Origin: Typhlomys cinereus
Lineage: Eukaryota; Chordata; Mammalia; Rodentia; Platacanthomyidae
DNA: 64,000 bases
Direction of reading: 5' to 3'
Assembly: GCA_023101885.1 (NCBI GenBank)
Contig: JALPQD010000027.1
Span: 2,919,967 to 2,983,966, forward strand
The notes below the pieces were generated by a model. The model was not told the origin of the DNA. It saw only the letters and a program-made list of their open reading frames with translations, and made no database searches. Both the position numbers and the translations under genes were made by a program. Below, one piece after another: positions 54,243 through 64,000 of the stretch (positions are counted from its first letter, which is position 1; each line of letters starts with the position of its first letter).

Positions 54243-54290
54243 TAGATGAGAGAAACAGAGAAAGAGAGAAAGAGAAGAGAGAAGAGTCAG
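54243..54290. repeat. GA-rich tract
   Basis: GAGAGAAA/GAAAGAG steps on the + strand. Confidence 0.85.
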
Positions 54291-56049
54291 AAGAGATTCT
54301 TTAGTGGGTTGGGTCTAGTCAGGAAAGATCTTGAAAGGCTTTGTGAGGAAAGATGGCCAAGCAACAAAACAGCTGAGTGGTAAAGCAAGAAGTGTTGAGG
54401 GTCAAGGCATGCCATGTACATGGGGTAGGACAGCTGTGGACTAGGAGACACGATCTGTGTGAGGAGGAGGAGGAAGCACCCTGTCTGGGCAGTCACACGC
54501 TTCGTGCATGCATGATCAGGTTGCCAAGTGCCTCTCTGTTTCAACAGCCTGGAAAGGTTCTTCTCCATGACTAGCTTCAGAGGCCTAAATGGTTGAACTT
54601 CCAGAATGAAATAGACCAGCATGCCATTAATTTGGATTTGACTCTGCAGTGATGTATGGGATCAGATTTCTTAGATAACAAAAGCAGTGTCCTTAAAACT
54701 TTCTTTTCAGTCACCATACACAACCCCAAGATTCTAGTGCTATGTTATTAGGCCTTTACTCCAAAGCATAAGTCCACCTCAAGGTACATCTTATCAAAGC
54801 CTTCCATTTCGGTTTATCAAAGTGAGTATGTATAGTTAATATAGGAAAGTTGATAAGTCCAAGATAAAGCATGTTCTTATCTCATTTAGAGCTTTGAAAA
54901 CTTGCCATTCTAGGAGAAGAACATTAGCCTTTGGGGATTGTACTTTATAAGCTGTTTCTTCCTCTACATTATTTATGAGTTTTGCTATGAGTACAATTGT
55001 AATATTTCTGTTATACACCACTGAATTTGTATTTAATGAATTGAATTTACATTCAACCAGTTTGCATTGTAGTGTCTTTAATGAGATACCCCACTTCTCT
55101 GTGTTAAAAGTAGGTCATTGCCAAAGGACTTACTTTGGGCACCTATTTTATACACAACTTGTACTTTCAGGACAAGTTATGGTGTAAGTAAATCAGTTAA
55201 AAATGTTTCCAGTAACTATTTTCTAGAAATTCTCTAAAGTCAGTTATTTTCTAGTGATGCATTAGCAAGTGTTTTTTTTTTTTTCCTTAGTCAATCAGTT
55301 CTCACACTCTTTTATTTAAAAAATGTGAAAGCCTGCTATAAAACTGCAGCAGATTATGGAAGAATTGAAAGGTGATGAATGAAGGAACAGCTCGGTCACA
55401 TCAATGGCAGAGATTAAGTTTTCAAAATTTGAATTTATAGAGTGCAGTAAATGAATACATGGGAAGTTTATTGTTCTCCACTTGGCACACCTGAATGTGC
55501 TGTCCAAACTACAAATAAGAACAGGGTTGAATTATTGATCTCCATGGGGCATTTTGCTTCCTGTTCCATCTCTGTTCCCTCCGGACCTCGTGTCCCAATC
55601 ACTTCCCATCTTTGTTCATTAAAGAGGACAGAGGCCATCGACAGCACATCTGTCCTCTGTCCAGCTGGGAGCTGAGTGCTGGCGTGTTCTGGCATATTCT
55701 CGTGTCTCTGCTGGACCCCACCAAGTTCACCCTTTGCACCAGTCTGTATTTCTCCTCTGCTTCCCAGGGTCTGAAGATCTGCTTTGAAGATGGTAACACT
55801 GACCATCTGAAACTGCCTGTTTCGATCTGGTTTAAGTCTTAAGCACTACTGTGCTGTCTTAAGAATTTTGCTTTCTTTCATGTTTTTCCTGCCTTTTTCC
55901 TTCTTTCTCTCCCCTCATCTCTAACACAATCCACTTGCTGATTTTTCTGGGAAGCTCATTCTTAGTCTTTGAGAATTCTTGCTCTAGTTCATTGTTGTTA
56001 CTCATGCGGCATTCAGCCAGGTTTCTGTATAGAAGCTTCTTGGAGAATC

Positions 56050-56250
56050 TTTCTCGTTCTCTTCCTTGGCTTCCTTCTTTCTAGTTCCTTCCTCATGCTT
56101 CTTCTCCCCCTCCTTACTACCTCCTTTTCCTTTGCTCTTCCTCCTCCTCCTCTCTTTCTTCACCTCTTCCTCTCCTCCCTTCCTCCTTCTTGATTTTTCC
56201 TCTTTCTCTTCTTCTTTCTTGTTCTTCTTTCTCCCTCCTCCTCTTTCTTT
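56050..56250. repeat. Long CTT/CCT polypyrimidine tract
   Basis: About 200 bp, C/T-dominated on the + strand (cttcctcctcctcctctctt). It produces opposite-strand Lys/Glu/Arg-rich and Ser/Phe/Leu-rich spurious frames. Possibly triplex- or H-DNA-prone. Confidence 0.92.
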
Positions 56251-57776
56251 GTCAGCCACAACCAATCTTGAGCGCCTCATATTGCAGCCAGTTCTTGGCT
56301 CTTTGCACTTGCAACTCACACACAGCTGTAAGTCTCACCCCGAGTAGTGAGCGTTTCTCTGCCCTGTTGCTCACTGGATGTTGCAGACATCTAGAGGTAG
56401 AGGATGGAAACCAAGCATTTATGCAAGATTCTGCTCTGGCCTTCTTCACACCAAGTCTGACACCTGATTCCTTTTCCAAGTGCACCTGCTTTCCTATTCT
56501 GACCATCCCCATAGTCATAGGAGTATTTTTTGATTCCGTGACCTCTGTATCCTTCTGAGTGTTCTCTTTAACTTAGTTTCTCCCTTGCATCTGGTTGCCT
56601 CCTGGAAGCAAGGATGATCTCTTTTTTAAAATAAATAATTTCACTTTTCTTTTTTCTCTTCTCTTGGTTCCCATTCCCAAATCCCTTCCTTTTTAATCCT
56701 TCAACTCCCCTGTCACACTCCCTTTTGCTTTCAAGTATTTTTCATTCATGTGATCTGCTGTGCTTCGTCTTGTTTGTCTTTGATGCCATCCATTGCCTGA
56801 CATGATCCAGCAAGTATCATACATCAATGGCTATACTATTAAGGATAGCATCTTCCTTTCTTCCCTGTAAATATCAGTTCTCATGAGTCTCTCAGGAAGT
56901 TGTGGAGCTTCTTGAGATCTTTCCCTTTTCCTGATGACATATTGATAGAAAAGTTCTTCAAAGTTCTTGTTATGTCCAGAAGATGTGTCTGGCCCACCAT
57001 TGTCTCACTTCTAGTTTTACAATCTTATCACCCCTCTTCCATAATGTTCCCTGAGCCATGGAGTGGGGTGCATGTGACTAAGATATCCTGATGAGGATTA
57101 ACTCTTAAAATTACAGATTAAATTATTTGCATTTTGTGTAAAACTTGAACCTATGTAACATTTGAGAGGGAATAAAATCCCATTTCTTCTCATTTCTGTC
57201 CCCTTCTCACAACTGGTGCCATTGATGCTCAAGTATGGCAAAGCTAAAATCTGATTTTGTAAAAACTTGAATGCCTTTCCACACTCAAAGTCCAGCTTCT
57301 GTGTTTGCTCTGTATGCCTGGAATATTATTTGTCTTGCTCTTCATCTTACCGTTTCACCATAAATGTCATTTCTCAAAGGAATTTCACCCAACTGCACTC
57401 TTTCAAAATTGGAAATCCCTCCCCAAGCATCCAGTGCTATATTGAACAAATCATAATTTATCATACTATACTGAGAGGCAGTGTGAAAATAACTAAAACC
57501 AGATTTTGTGACACTGTGCTAATGTGATTCTGACTCATTGATTCTTGGTTCTGTAAGCAGTGACACAGCTATTTACACTCTGGGTGAATAAAGCTTTATA
57601 CCTAAAGTTTAAGCAGAAATAATGGTAACAGCTGTGTTTTTAGGCATTTGAAAATAGAAAATGATTGCTATATGTAGAAAGTATGTTAAATTCAGTCTGG
57701 TAAATACTACTTGTTTGCTCGTAGTTATATGGTACATATGTATGTACAATTCGTTTAATGATGGAAAGCACAATAT

Positions 57777-58073
57777 TATCAGATGATTCTTTTTTATTTA
57801 TTTATTCAATTGTGTGTATGTATGTGTGTGTGTGTGTGTGTGTAGAACCACGGACAAATTCTGGAACCACCATGGATGCCTCCACCTCCTCCTTGTTTAT
57901 TCGGCCCCGGGATTCACAGGCTCCACCCTACCAGAATCGGAGGAAGCGCAGGCCACCCCCGCTTCCTCCTGGCGTCTATACGTGGGGTCTAGCATCCGAA
58001 CTCAGGACCTTGCACCTTCAAGGCAGAGGCTTAACCACTGAGCCACCTCTCCAGCCCCTATCAGATGATTCTT
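57777..58073 (-). mobile_element. tRNA-headed SINE with CA tract, young copy with 15-bp duplication
   Basis: Element at 57792-58058 between identical tatcagatgattctt at 57777-57791 and 58059-58073. Tail tatttatttattcaattg, short TG tract 57811-57842, GC-rich body, and head reading gagccacctctccagcccc. The CA tract is much shorter than in the copies at 14.2 and 27.2 kb. Confidence 0.94.
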
Positions 58074-59122
58074 GACTGCTAGTAAATATCTGCTGAGCAC
58101 ATTGATGAACCTTATGAGTAGGATTAACAAACATCAGAGAAAAAAGAATGCTGCACTATATTTAAAATGATATGTAATCACATGTAACCCATTCATTAGA
58201 ACCAGCAATTTATGTTTTTGTTTTGTCTTTTGGAATCTTATCTATCCACACTTCTTTCTAGTGTGAATAGACTAGAGTGTTCATTATTCCTATTTTCCAC
58301 ACATGGCAGTCTGTACTTCAGTGGCATTAGGGTCCTATACAAGTTAGAGATTTAATGAATAATGGAACGGCTCCTCTCATCTTATCAGCCTGGACTGTGT
58401 ACAGTATTCTAATATTCTTATCCTTTTGTAATAACCCAGCATACTACATGAATCCTTTTTGTAGAGCTGGTAAAATTATTTTCAGTTTCACTTAAATGCC
58501 TGGGTCAGTGAAAATGTTCTTAAGCTGGTGTTTTGCTCTCTCAAAGCCTCTTGCTTAGAGCCTTATCACTCTTGCACATGCGTGTCTGAAATGACCTGCC
58601 TGCCCTGGCCCTTGCCTTGATGTCTCTCCTGCAGGCTTTATACTTTCCTGCAGTGCTATTTCTAAAATTCTGCACATCATTCTTGATTCTCTCAAAGTGT
58701 GTTCTCTGTTTAGGTCTGAAAGAAAGATTACTACTAAATTTCAGCATGGCTAGACTATCTATTGATATAATCAAGTATGCTCTTTTCCTATTTAGAGACG
58801 ATTCAAAATGCTTACCTCTCTATATATCCCAAGCAAACTTGTCATTTTTTAAAGCATTTCATTGTTTTAACAAGTGTTCATTGTTACATGAACGTCAAAT
58901 GTAAGGACTGGAAATACTTCACTTAAATCAAATCCCAAATTCATGAACAGGTGAAACTACTTACTAGCTCTTAGGAAGGTGGATCCTTTGAGTTTCAATA
59001 TGACTTAGGTGGTAGACTAAAGTCATTGCCTGGTCCTCGGACACTTTGCCACTTACACTCATTTCTTTCCTAACATGAAATAGTGTGATGTCGTCAAGAT
59101 GCAGAAAACAAACATTCAGTGA

Positions 59123-59419
<297 letters not shown>

Positions 59420-59504
59420 TAACAGTGTTCTTTTTAAGTTATCAAAAAGCAGATATATCAGATGGACACATTCCACAGGTATGTTTAGGGAACAGAATTC
59501 TTTG

Positions 59505-59705
59505 AGCTTTTTTGTTTTTTTCGCAAAAAAGAGGATCTTGTGCCATGTTCACTTTCAAACTCATCGTGTGGCTGAGAATGATTGTGCTGCCCCCCATTAC
59601 CAAGTATAGAATTACAGGAGTGTGCCACCATGCCAACTTTACATAGTGCTGCATATGCATGCTAAGGAAGCATTCTACCAACTGAGATAGCTCTCTCACC
59701 AAACT
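59505..59705 (-). mobile_element. B4-like composite SINE
   Basis: In reverse: a B1-like unit (ttacaggagtgtgccaccat) followed by a tRNA/ID-like unit (agcattctaccaactgagat, agctctctcacc). This order defines B4-type rodent SINEs. Confidence 0.7.
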
Positions 59706-61124
59706 ATTTCCACTTTTAAGCCTGAAATTTAAAGATCATATGCAATGATTTTCTTTGGGTCTGACTTTCTTCAAATTATGATTTTAAAATAATTTTATGC
59801 TGATGACTTAATTTTGAATGAGCATATGAAAAGTAGTTAGCCTGCATAGAATGCTATTTATTTTCCCTTCTCTCAGTTCCTGTTTCAATATTTATTGGTT
59901 CACTTGCATTTTAGCTCCCTTAAAATATCTTAATTCTAAATATCTAGCTTGCTTCATTAAGTCTGTTTCCAAATGAAGGGAGGGTTTCCAGAGGTAGATT
60001 TTAGGATATACAGGAAAAAAATGGCTCACAGCAAGACCTCCTTCCCTGAATCCTTTGAGTCACCCCCCCATGGAAATCTTCAGTGGTGTGCTTGCTGCTC
60101 CTGGTCAACATATAATATGGACTAAGACTTTCAAATAGCCATGTCTTCAGTTTCCTTTTAAGCTGGAAGACAAGAGTTGTAGCTGAATTTTGCATTTTTC
60201 GTGAGGCAATGTTACTGCAGTATACGAGAATATGACCTGCTTTCTCTATACCTATTCTCTCCACTTATTCAGTGGCTTGTTCAGTGGCAGTCTCCTTCAG
60301 AAGTTTGAGAACAGAATTATCTGTGGATAATTCATCATCATAACAGTCAATGATGAGTCTATATCTGTTATAGTCAGCTCATAATGCCTGTCATGTTTGC
60401 TGAATCACAACATGTGGGATTTTCCAAATAGCTGGCTTTGCTGGACTTTGATTCACTATTTTAATCCTTCTTTGAGAGTTTTGATTCATTCGTATATTCA
60501 GCCATGCAGTGTTTGAGATGCTATGACTTGCCCATCCTGCTGCTCAGGCCTCTATGCGGTAAGCAGATGGCATCAGCATGCTTGCTGAAGCAGCACAGAG
60601 TAAAGGAGAGGCTTGCCAGAAGGAGGTCAGGCAGGGATGCCTTTCCTGGACAGTACAATGTCATGCAATGGGTACAGTATGGATAGGTAGCTGAGAAGAG
60701 GAATGGTGTGCAGGAGCAAACCAAGGTATTATAGGATGAAAATGGCATGGCCAGAGAGATTTAGGATGACCATGTATTCTATAGATCCTATATGGGTATA
60801 AACATGAGGAGAAAGTAAGGAGAGCCACATGGGAAATACCAGAAGATGTAGAAGGTACACAGGAGGTGGTGGTTTAGGTGGCTGAGTTCTCTGCCTGATC
60901 TTCCGAGTGGATAGTCCACAGGAACCTCTGCAGAACATGTTGGAAAAGTTGCAGAAAGCTGTTTCAGGTGTGTTAAGTTTCAGACCATGTTATGTAGCAA
61001 CATTACCTAAGCAAGTAGTAAGATAGAGGAGCAAACACATTCAACATTGCTGTTTTTAAGTTAAACTATCTTTGGTGAGATAAACATGTTTGTTGAATGT
61101 ATAACAATTAATAAAAATGAAGTC

Positions 61125-61520
61125 TTGGGATAGTCAGATGGCTCAGTGGTAAAAGCACTTGCCTCACAAACAAAAGGGCCTGAATTTGGATTCCCAGATC
61201 CCGCTTAAAAATGTTTGGTGTCAATGTGGCACCCCACAGGTAATTGCAGCCTGAAAGGCAGAGTTGGGGACTCCCCACAGCAAGCTGATTAAACAGACTA
61301 GTCCTAATGGTGTGTTCTGGGTTTAATTAGAGATCACATTCATAGCAATAAGGTGGAAAAACAGTCATGGATTATCCTGATATCAACCTTGTGCCTCCAC
61401 AGGCACATAAACTCAAATGCACTTGTATACATAAACCCAGAATAAGCACCCATTTACAAACACACATGCACACATACACACACACATGCATGCACCCCAT
61501 AAATGCATATATACATACAT
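61125..61520 (+). mobile_element. ID-headed SINE, B4-like, with CA-rich end
   Basis: Head tcagatggctcagtggtaaa, agcacttgcc and tgaatttggattccc (A-box and B-box positions), a long diverged body, then CACA/CATG-rich end and A-rich tail. Confidence 0.6.
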
Positions 61521-63000
61521 GAAAGAAAAAAGAACATTGAAATTTAAGTGTAATTGATCATTTTGTTAAAATATGTAAGTATTCTAACATACATTCAGTG
61601 AAAATAGTAATATATCTTCAATATGTCACAGAATTCCTCTGTGTGCTGATGTGAAATCTTCTGTCCTTTAGATACATTTCATTCATCTATTTTGTCCATG
61701 CACGTAAAAATGACCCATCATTATTAGTAAAATAAATTTTAGTTAAGGAACTTTTTTAGACCTGTTAATCAAAGATTGTCTGGTGGCAGAATGTGTAACA
61801 TTTCGTTGGCCAGATTTGCACATAGGTTGTCCTCAAAGGTAAGAGTCATGTTTGAAGATGACAGAAGTGCTACTAAATTTCCAGACTTCCATCATGTTTC
61901 TTTAAAAGCTTTTACTGCCAGTGTTGTGATGAGCTAGTCAATGGGGTGAGATTATACGAAACAGGTCTTGTCAATAATGTAGCAAAATATTGTCCTCATT
62001 AATTTTATACAGGAAGATGGACATTATCATATTCCCTGAAAAATAAAAGCTTGAACACTAAAATATTATTAATGTTTTTAAAAATATACGTCAGATATTT
62101 AAAGGCCAGAGCAAGTAATAACAATCACAGTTAACTTGAGTTCTTGGAAGATTGCCTGTTTGAACTGAATCAGAGTGTAAGTTTGAAATATACACCAATG
62201 TTTGGGGATATTAATAGAAGACACTATGGTGTGCTTTTCATTAATTTTATGCTGATTTTATATCAAATTGATAGTATATTGAGTGACTGGGATAAATGAA
62301 ATATCATTATAACTAATTTCATCCACTTTTTATTACTCAACTTAAAGAGGCTATTAGGAAATTTAAAATTTCACATTAGACTCCCATTGTAATTCTTTTA
62401 AAAGGTTGACATTTTCAAAAAATATTTTTAAATTAATGCGATCTACTTTTTTCAACATTTAAGTAAATACACTTCACAGCATTAGAAAAATCAATGTTAC
62501 AATTCAATGCCTTAAAGAAGTCCATCTTTCTAAATTAGATTTTTAATAGCCTTGTGGTGGTAAATCATCACTCTAAGTTTGATTCTTTCCCGACTTTTAA
62601 GTTTAGGAAGAATGTTCACTGGAATCAAATCTTTCAGGATTGGAATCTATATGACAAATCAAGACAGGAAAGAAAGTATGGAAAAATATTCAAGAGATAG
62701 GTCTCAAATTTACAAAGGAATAAAAGAACATAGATTAAGAGAAGATCCGTTAGGAATTTGCCAACTTGAAAATGTAAGTTAAATAGAATAGATGACCAAG
62801 AAATGAAGAAAGGAAGGATTATTTGGAAATGAGTTAAAAATATATATGAAAAGATAGGAATCTTTCATTTGTATTGTTCGTGTCATATACTTGCAGATAT
62901 AAAGTCAACATAAATATTCATTACCTTAAAAGTTACCACCTATGCACTGAGAGATTAGAGTGTTCTAGACATTGCAGAAGGCAGAGAAACATCACTGAGC

Positions 63001-63020
63001 AAAAAAAAAAAAAAAAAAAA
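63001..63020. repeat. A homopolymer, 20 bp
   Basis: Uninterrupted A run about 375 bp upstream of the exon G acceptor. No element could be traced upstream of it. Confidence 0.95.
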
Positions 63021-63396
63021 TAGTGTTTCTTACTTCTATGGGGCTTGCCTATTTGGGGGAAACAAACCATAAATGAACCAAGTACAGACTTCATGAAATA
63101 TCATATGACATTCTATGAAGAAAATGCAATCTAAGACAAATGTGGCAGTTCACAATATAGTGGTCTGGAAAGGTTTCACTGAGTGGAGACGCTTGATTAA
63201 AGGCCTGAAAGAAGCAAAGTGGTGAGATCTTTGATTGTAGAGTTTGAGAGGTAGGCTTAGCCTGACCCGGGAGCCTGTTGCTAGAGTACACTACTGAGCA
63301 GACATTATGCTTATCATATACTGTCAGTGCTTTCTCTTTCATATTGGAGTAATTTCCCTGTCTTTCACTGTGAATGATGTGTCTTTTTTTAAACAG

Positions 63397-63501
63397 TATA
63401 ATGTTTCCAGAGCCAACTGTAACAAGATTATCATGCTATTTACTGATGGAGGAGAAGAGAGAGCCCAAGAGATATTTACCAAATACAACAAAGACAAAAA
63501 A
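63397..63501 (+). CDS. CACNA2D1: CACNA2D1 internal exon G (VWA, T-D-G-G motif)
   Basis: 105-nt exon (35 codons, phase 0 at both ends) between acceptor tttaaacag and donor gtgagt. It encodes [22 protein letters not shown] and ends Y-N-K-D-K-K. N-V-S is a conserved glycosylation sequon. F-T-D-G-G is the VWA strand and loop whose Asp belongs to the MIDAS site. The residue after E-I-F is Thr where, as I recall, human has Asn and rat has Ala: a variable position. The VWA domain continues past the right edge of the window. Confidence 0.96.
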
Positions 63502-64000
63502 GTGAGTATAATTTAGTGATATTTTAATATTAATATTAAGATCATTTTAAAGGAATACTAGTGAGTAAAGAGAAAATTTTTGTATAAAATTCTAGATTAT
63601 GAAATCATATTATCCCATGGATCATAAAATGTAATATTTTTGTTAGGTACATAAGTATTTTGCTACTAATATATTTGTAATTTAGTTGGGAGTTACAGGT
63701 CCTATCTAATTCTTATAAATAGATACCGAATAAGAGAATGATAATAAGTGAGGAGAGTTTAAACTCACATGAAATTTTGTGTCATTCACTGATATCAGAA
63801 ACTTCAGGTCTTTGCAAACTTTTATATATTTTCCAAAAATAAAATATAAAATAAAATCCTCACAACAAATTGATGCATATTGCTTGATTCAAAAATATTG
63901 AAGACAAATAAATTAATTTGTATAATATTTTTGAAATAAGCTATGACCAAAATGCAAAGAAGACTGAAAATTGGTGTTTGATAATTGGAATACATTTATT
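63502..64000 (+). other. CACNA2D1: Start of intron after exon G
   Basis: Begins gtgagt and runs off the window. AT-rich; nothing else recognised. Confidence 0.85.

Noticed and set aside
54287..54622. 111-codon minus-strand frame
   Set aside because: No known domain; it begins close to a repeat and a GA tract and looks like a chance frame.
55468..55806. 112-codon minus-strand frame with overlapping frames on both strands
   Set aside because: Openness on both strands reflects base composition; no domain or splice support seen.
56002..56319. Lys/Glu/Arg-rich minus-strand frame and Ser/Phe/Leu-rich + frames
   Set aside because: They are translations of the polypyrimidine tract.

Overview
The window is mammalian nuclear DNA, AT-rich and mostly intronic. 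It carries seven consecutive internal exons of one gene on the + strand: CACNA2D1, the voltage-gated calcium channel auxiliary subunit alpha2delta-1. The exons lie at 1898-2027, 28868-28999, 33118-33187, 35024-35074, 36056-36155, 59180-59338 and 63397-63501. Each has an AG acceptor and a GT donor. The phases join without a stop into 747 nt (249 codons), running from the segment that starts P-E-K-N to the one that ends N-K-D-K-K. This covers the end of the N-terminal VWA_N region, the Arg-Arg-Arg gabapentinoid-site motif, and the first part of the VWA domain with its MIDAS residues. The first exons of the gene lie upstream of the window and the rest of the VWA, Cache and delta parts lie downstream.

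The host is a rodent. The repeats include ID-like and B4-like composites, a B1-like 7SL SINE, rodent-type MaLR-like LTRs, and an abundant tRNA-headed SINE with a B2-like head, its own body, an internal CA tract and a CAATTGAATAAA-type tail. That last family is not the standard mouse or rat B2. It suggests a non-murine rodent, possibly a jerboa or jumping mouse relative, but only the order Rodentia is well supported.

Layout: 1-1897 is the end of an upstream intron with repeats. Then come exon A, a 26.8 kb intron, and a cluster of four short exons (B-E, 28.9-36.2 kb). A 23 kb intron follows, rich in LTR-like copies and SINEs. Exons F and G (59.2-63.5 kb) sit near the right edge. Three SINE copies have clean target-site duplications and look young. 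One L1-like 3' end is flanked by a 21-bp perfect duplication. A decayed tRNA-Gly(TCC)-like copy lies at 32218. Two related LTR-like copies lie 3.5 kb apart (44.6 and 48.1 kb).

I found no second protein-coding gene, no CRISPR array, no operon and no convincing novel system. The most worthwhile leads are the SINE family that seeds CA microsatellites, in-frame cryptic donors inside exon F, two candidate conserved non-coding stretches, and a few unassigned segments.
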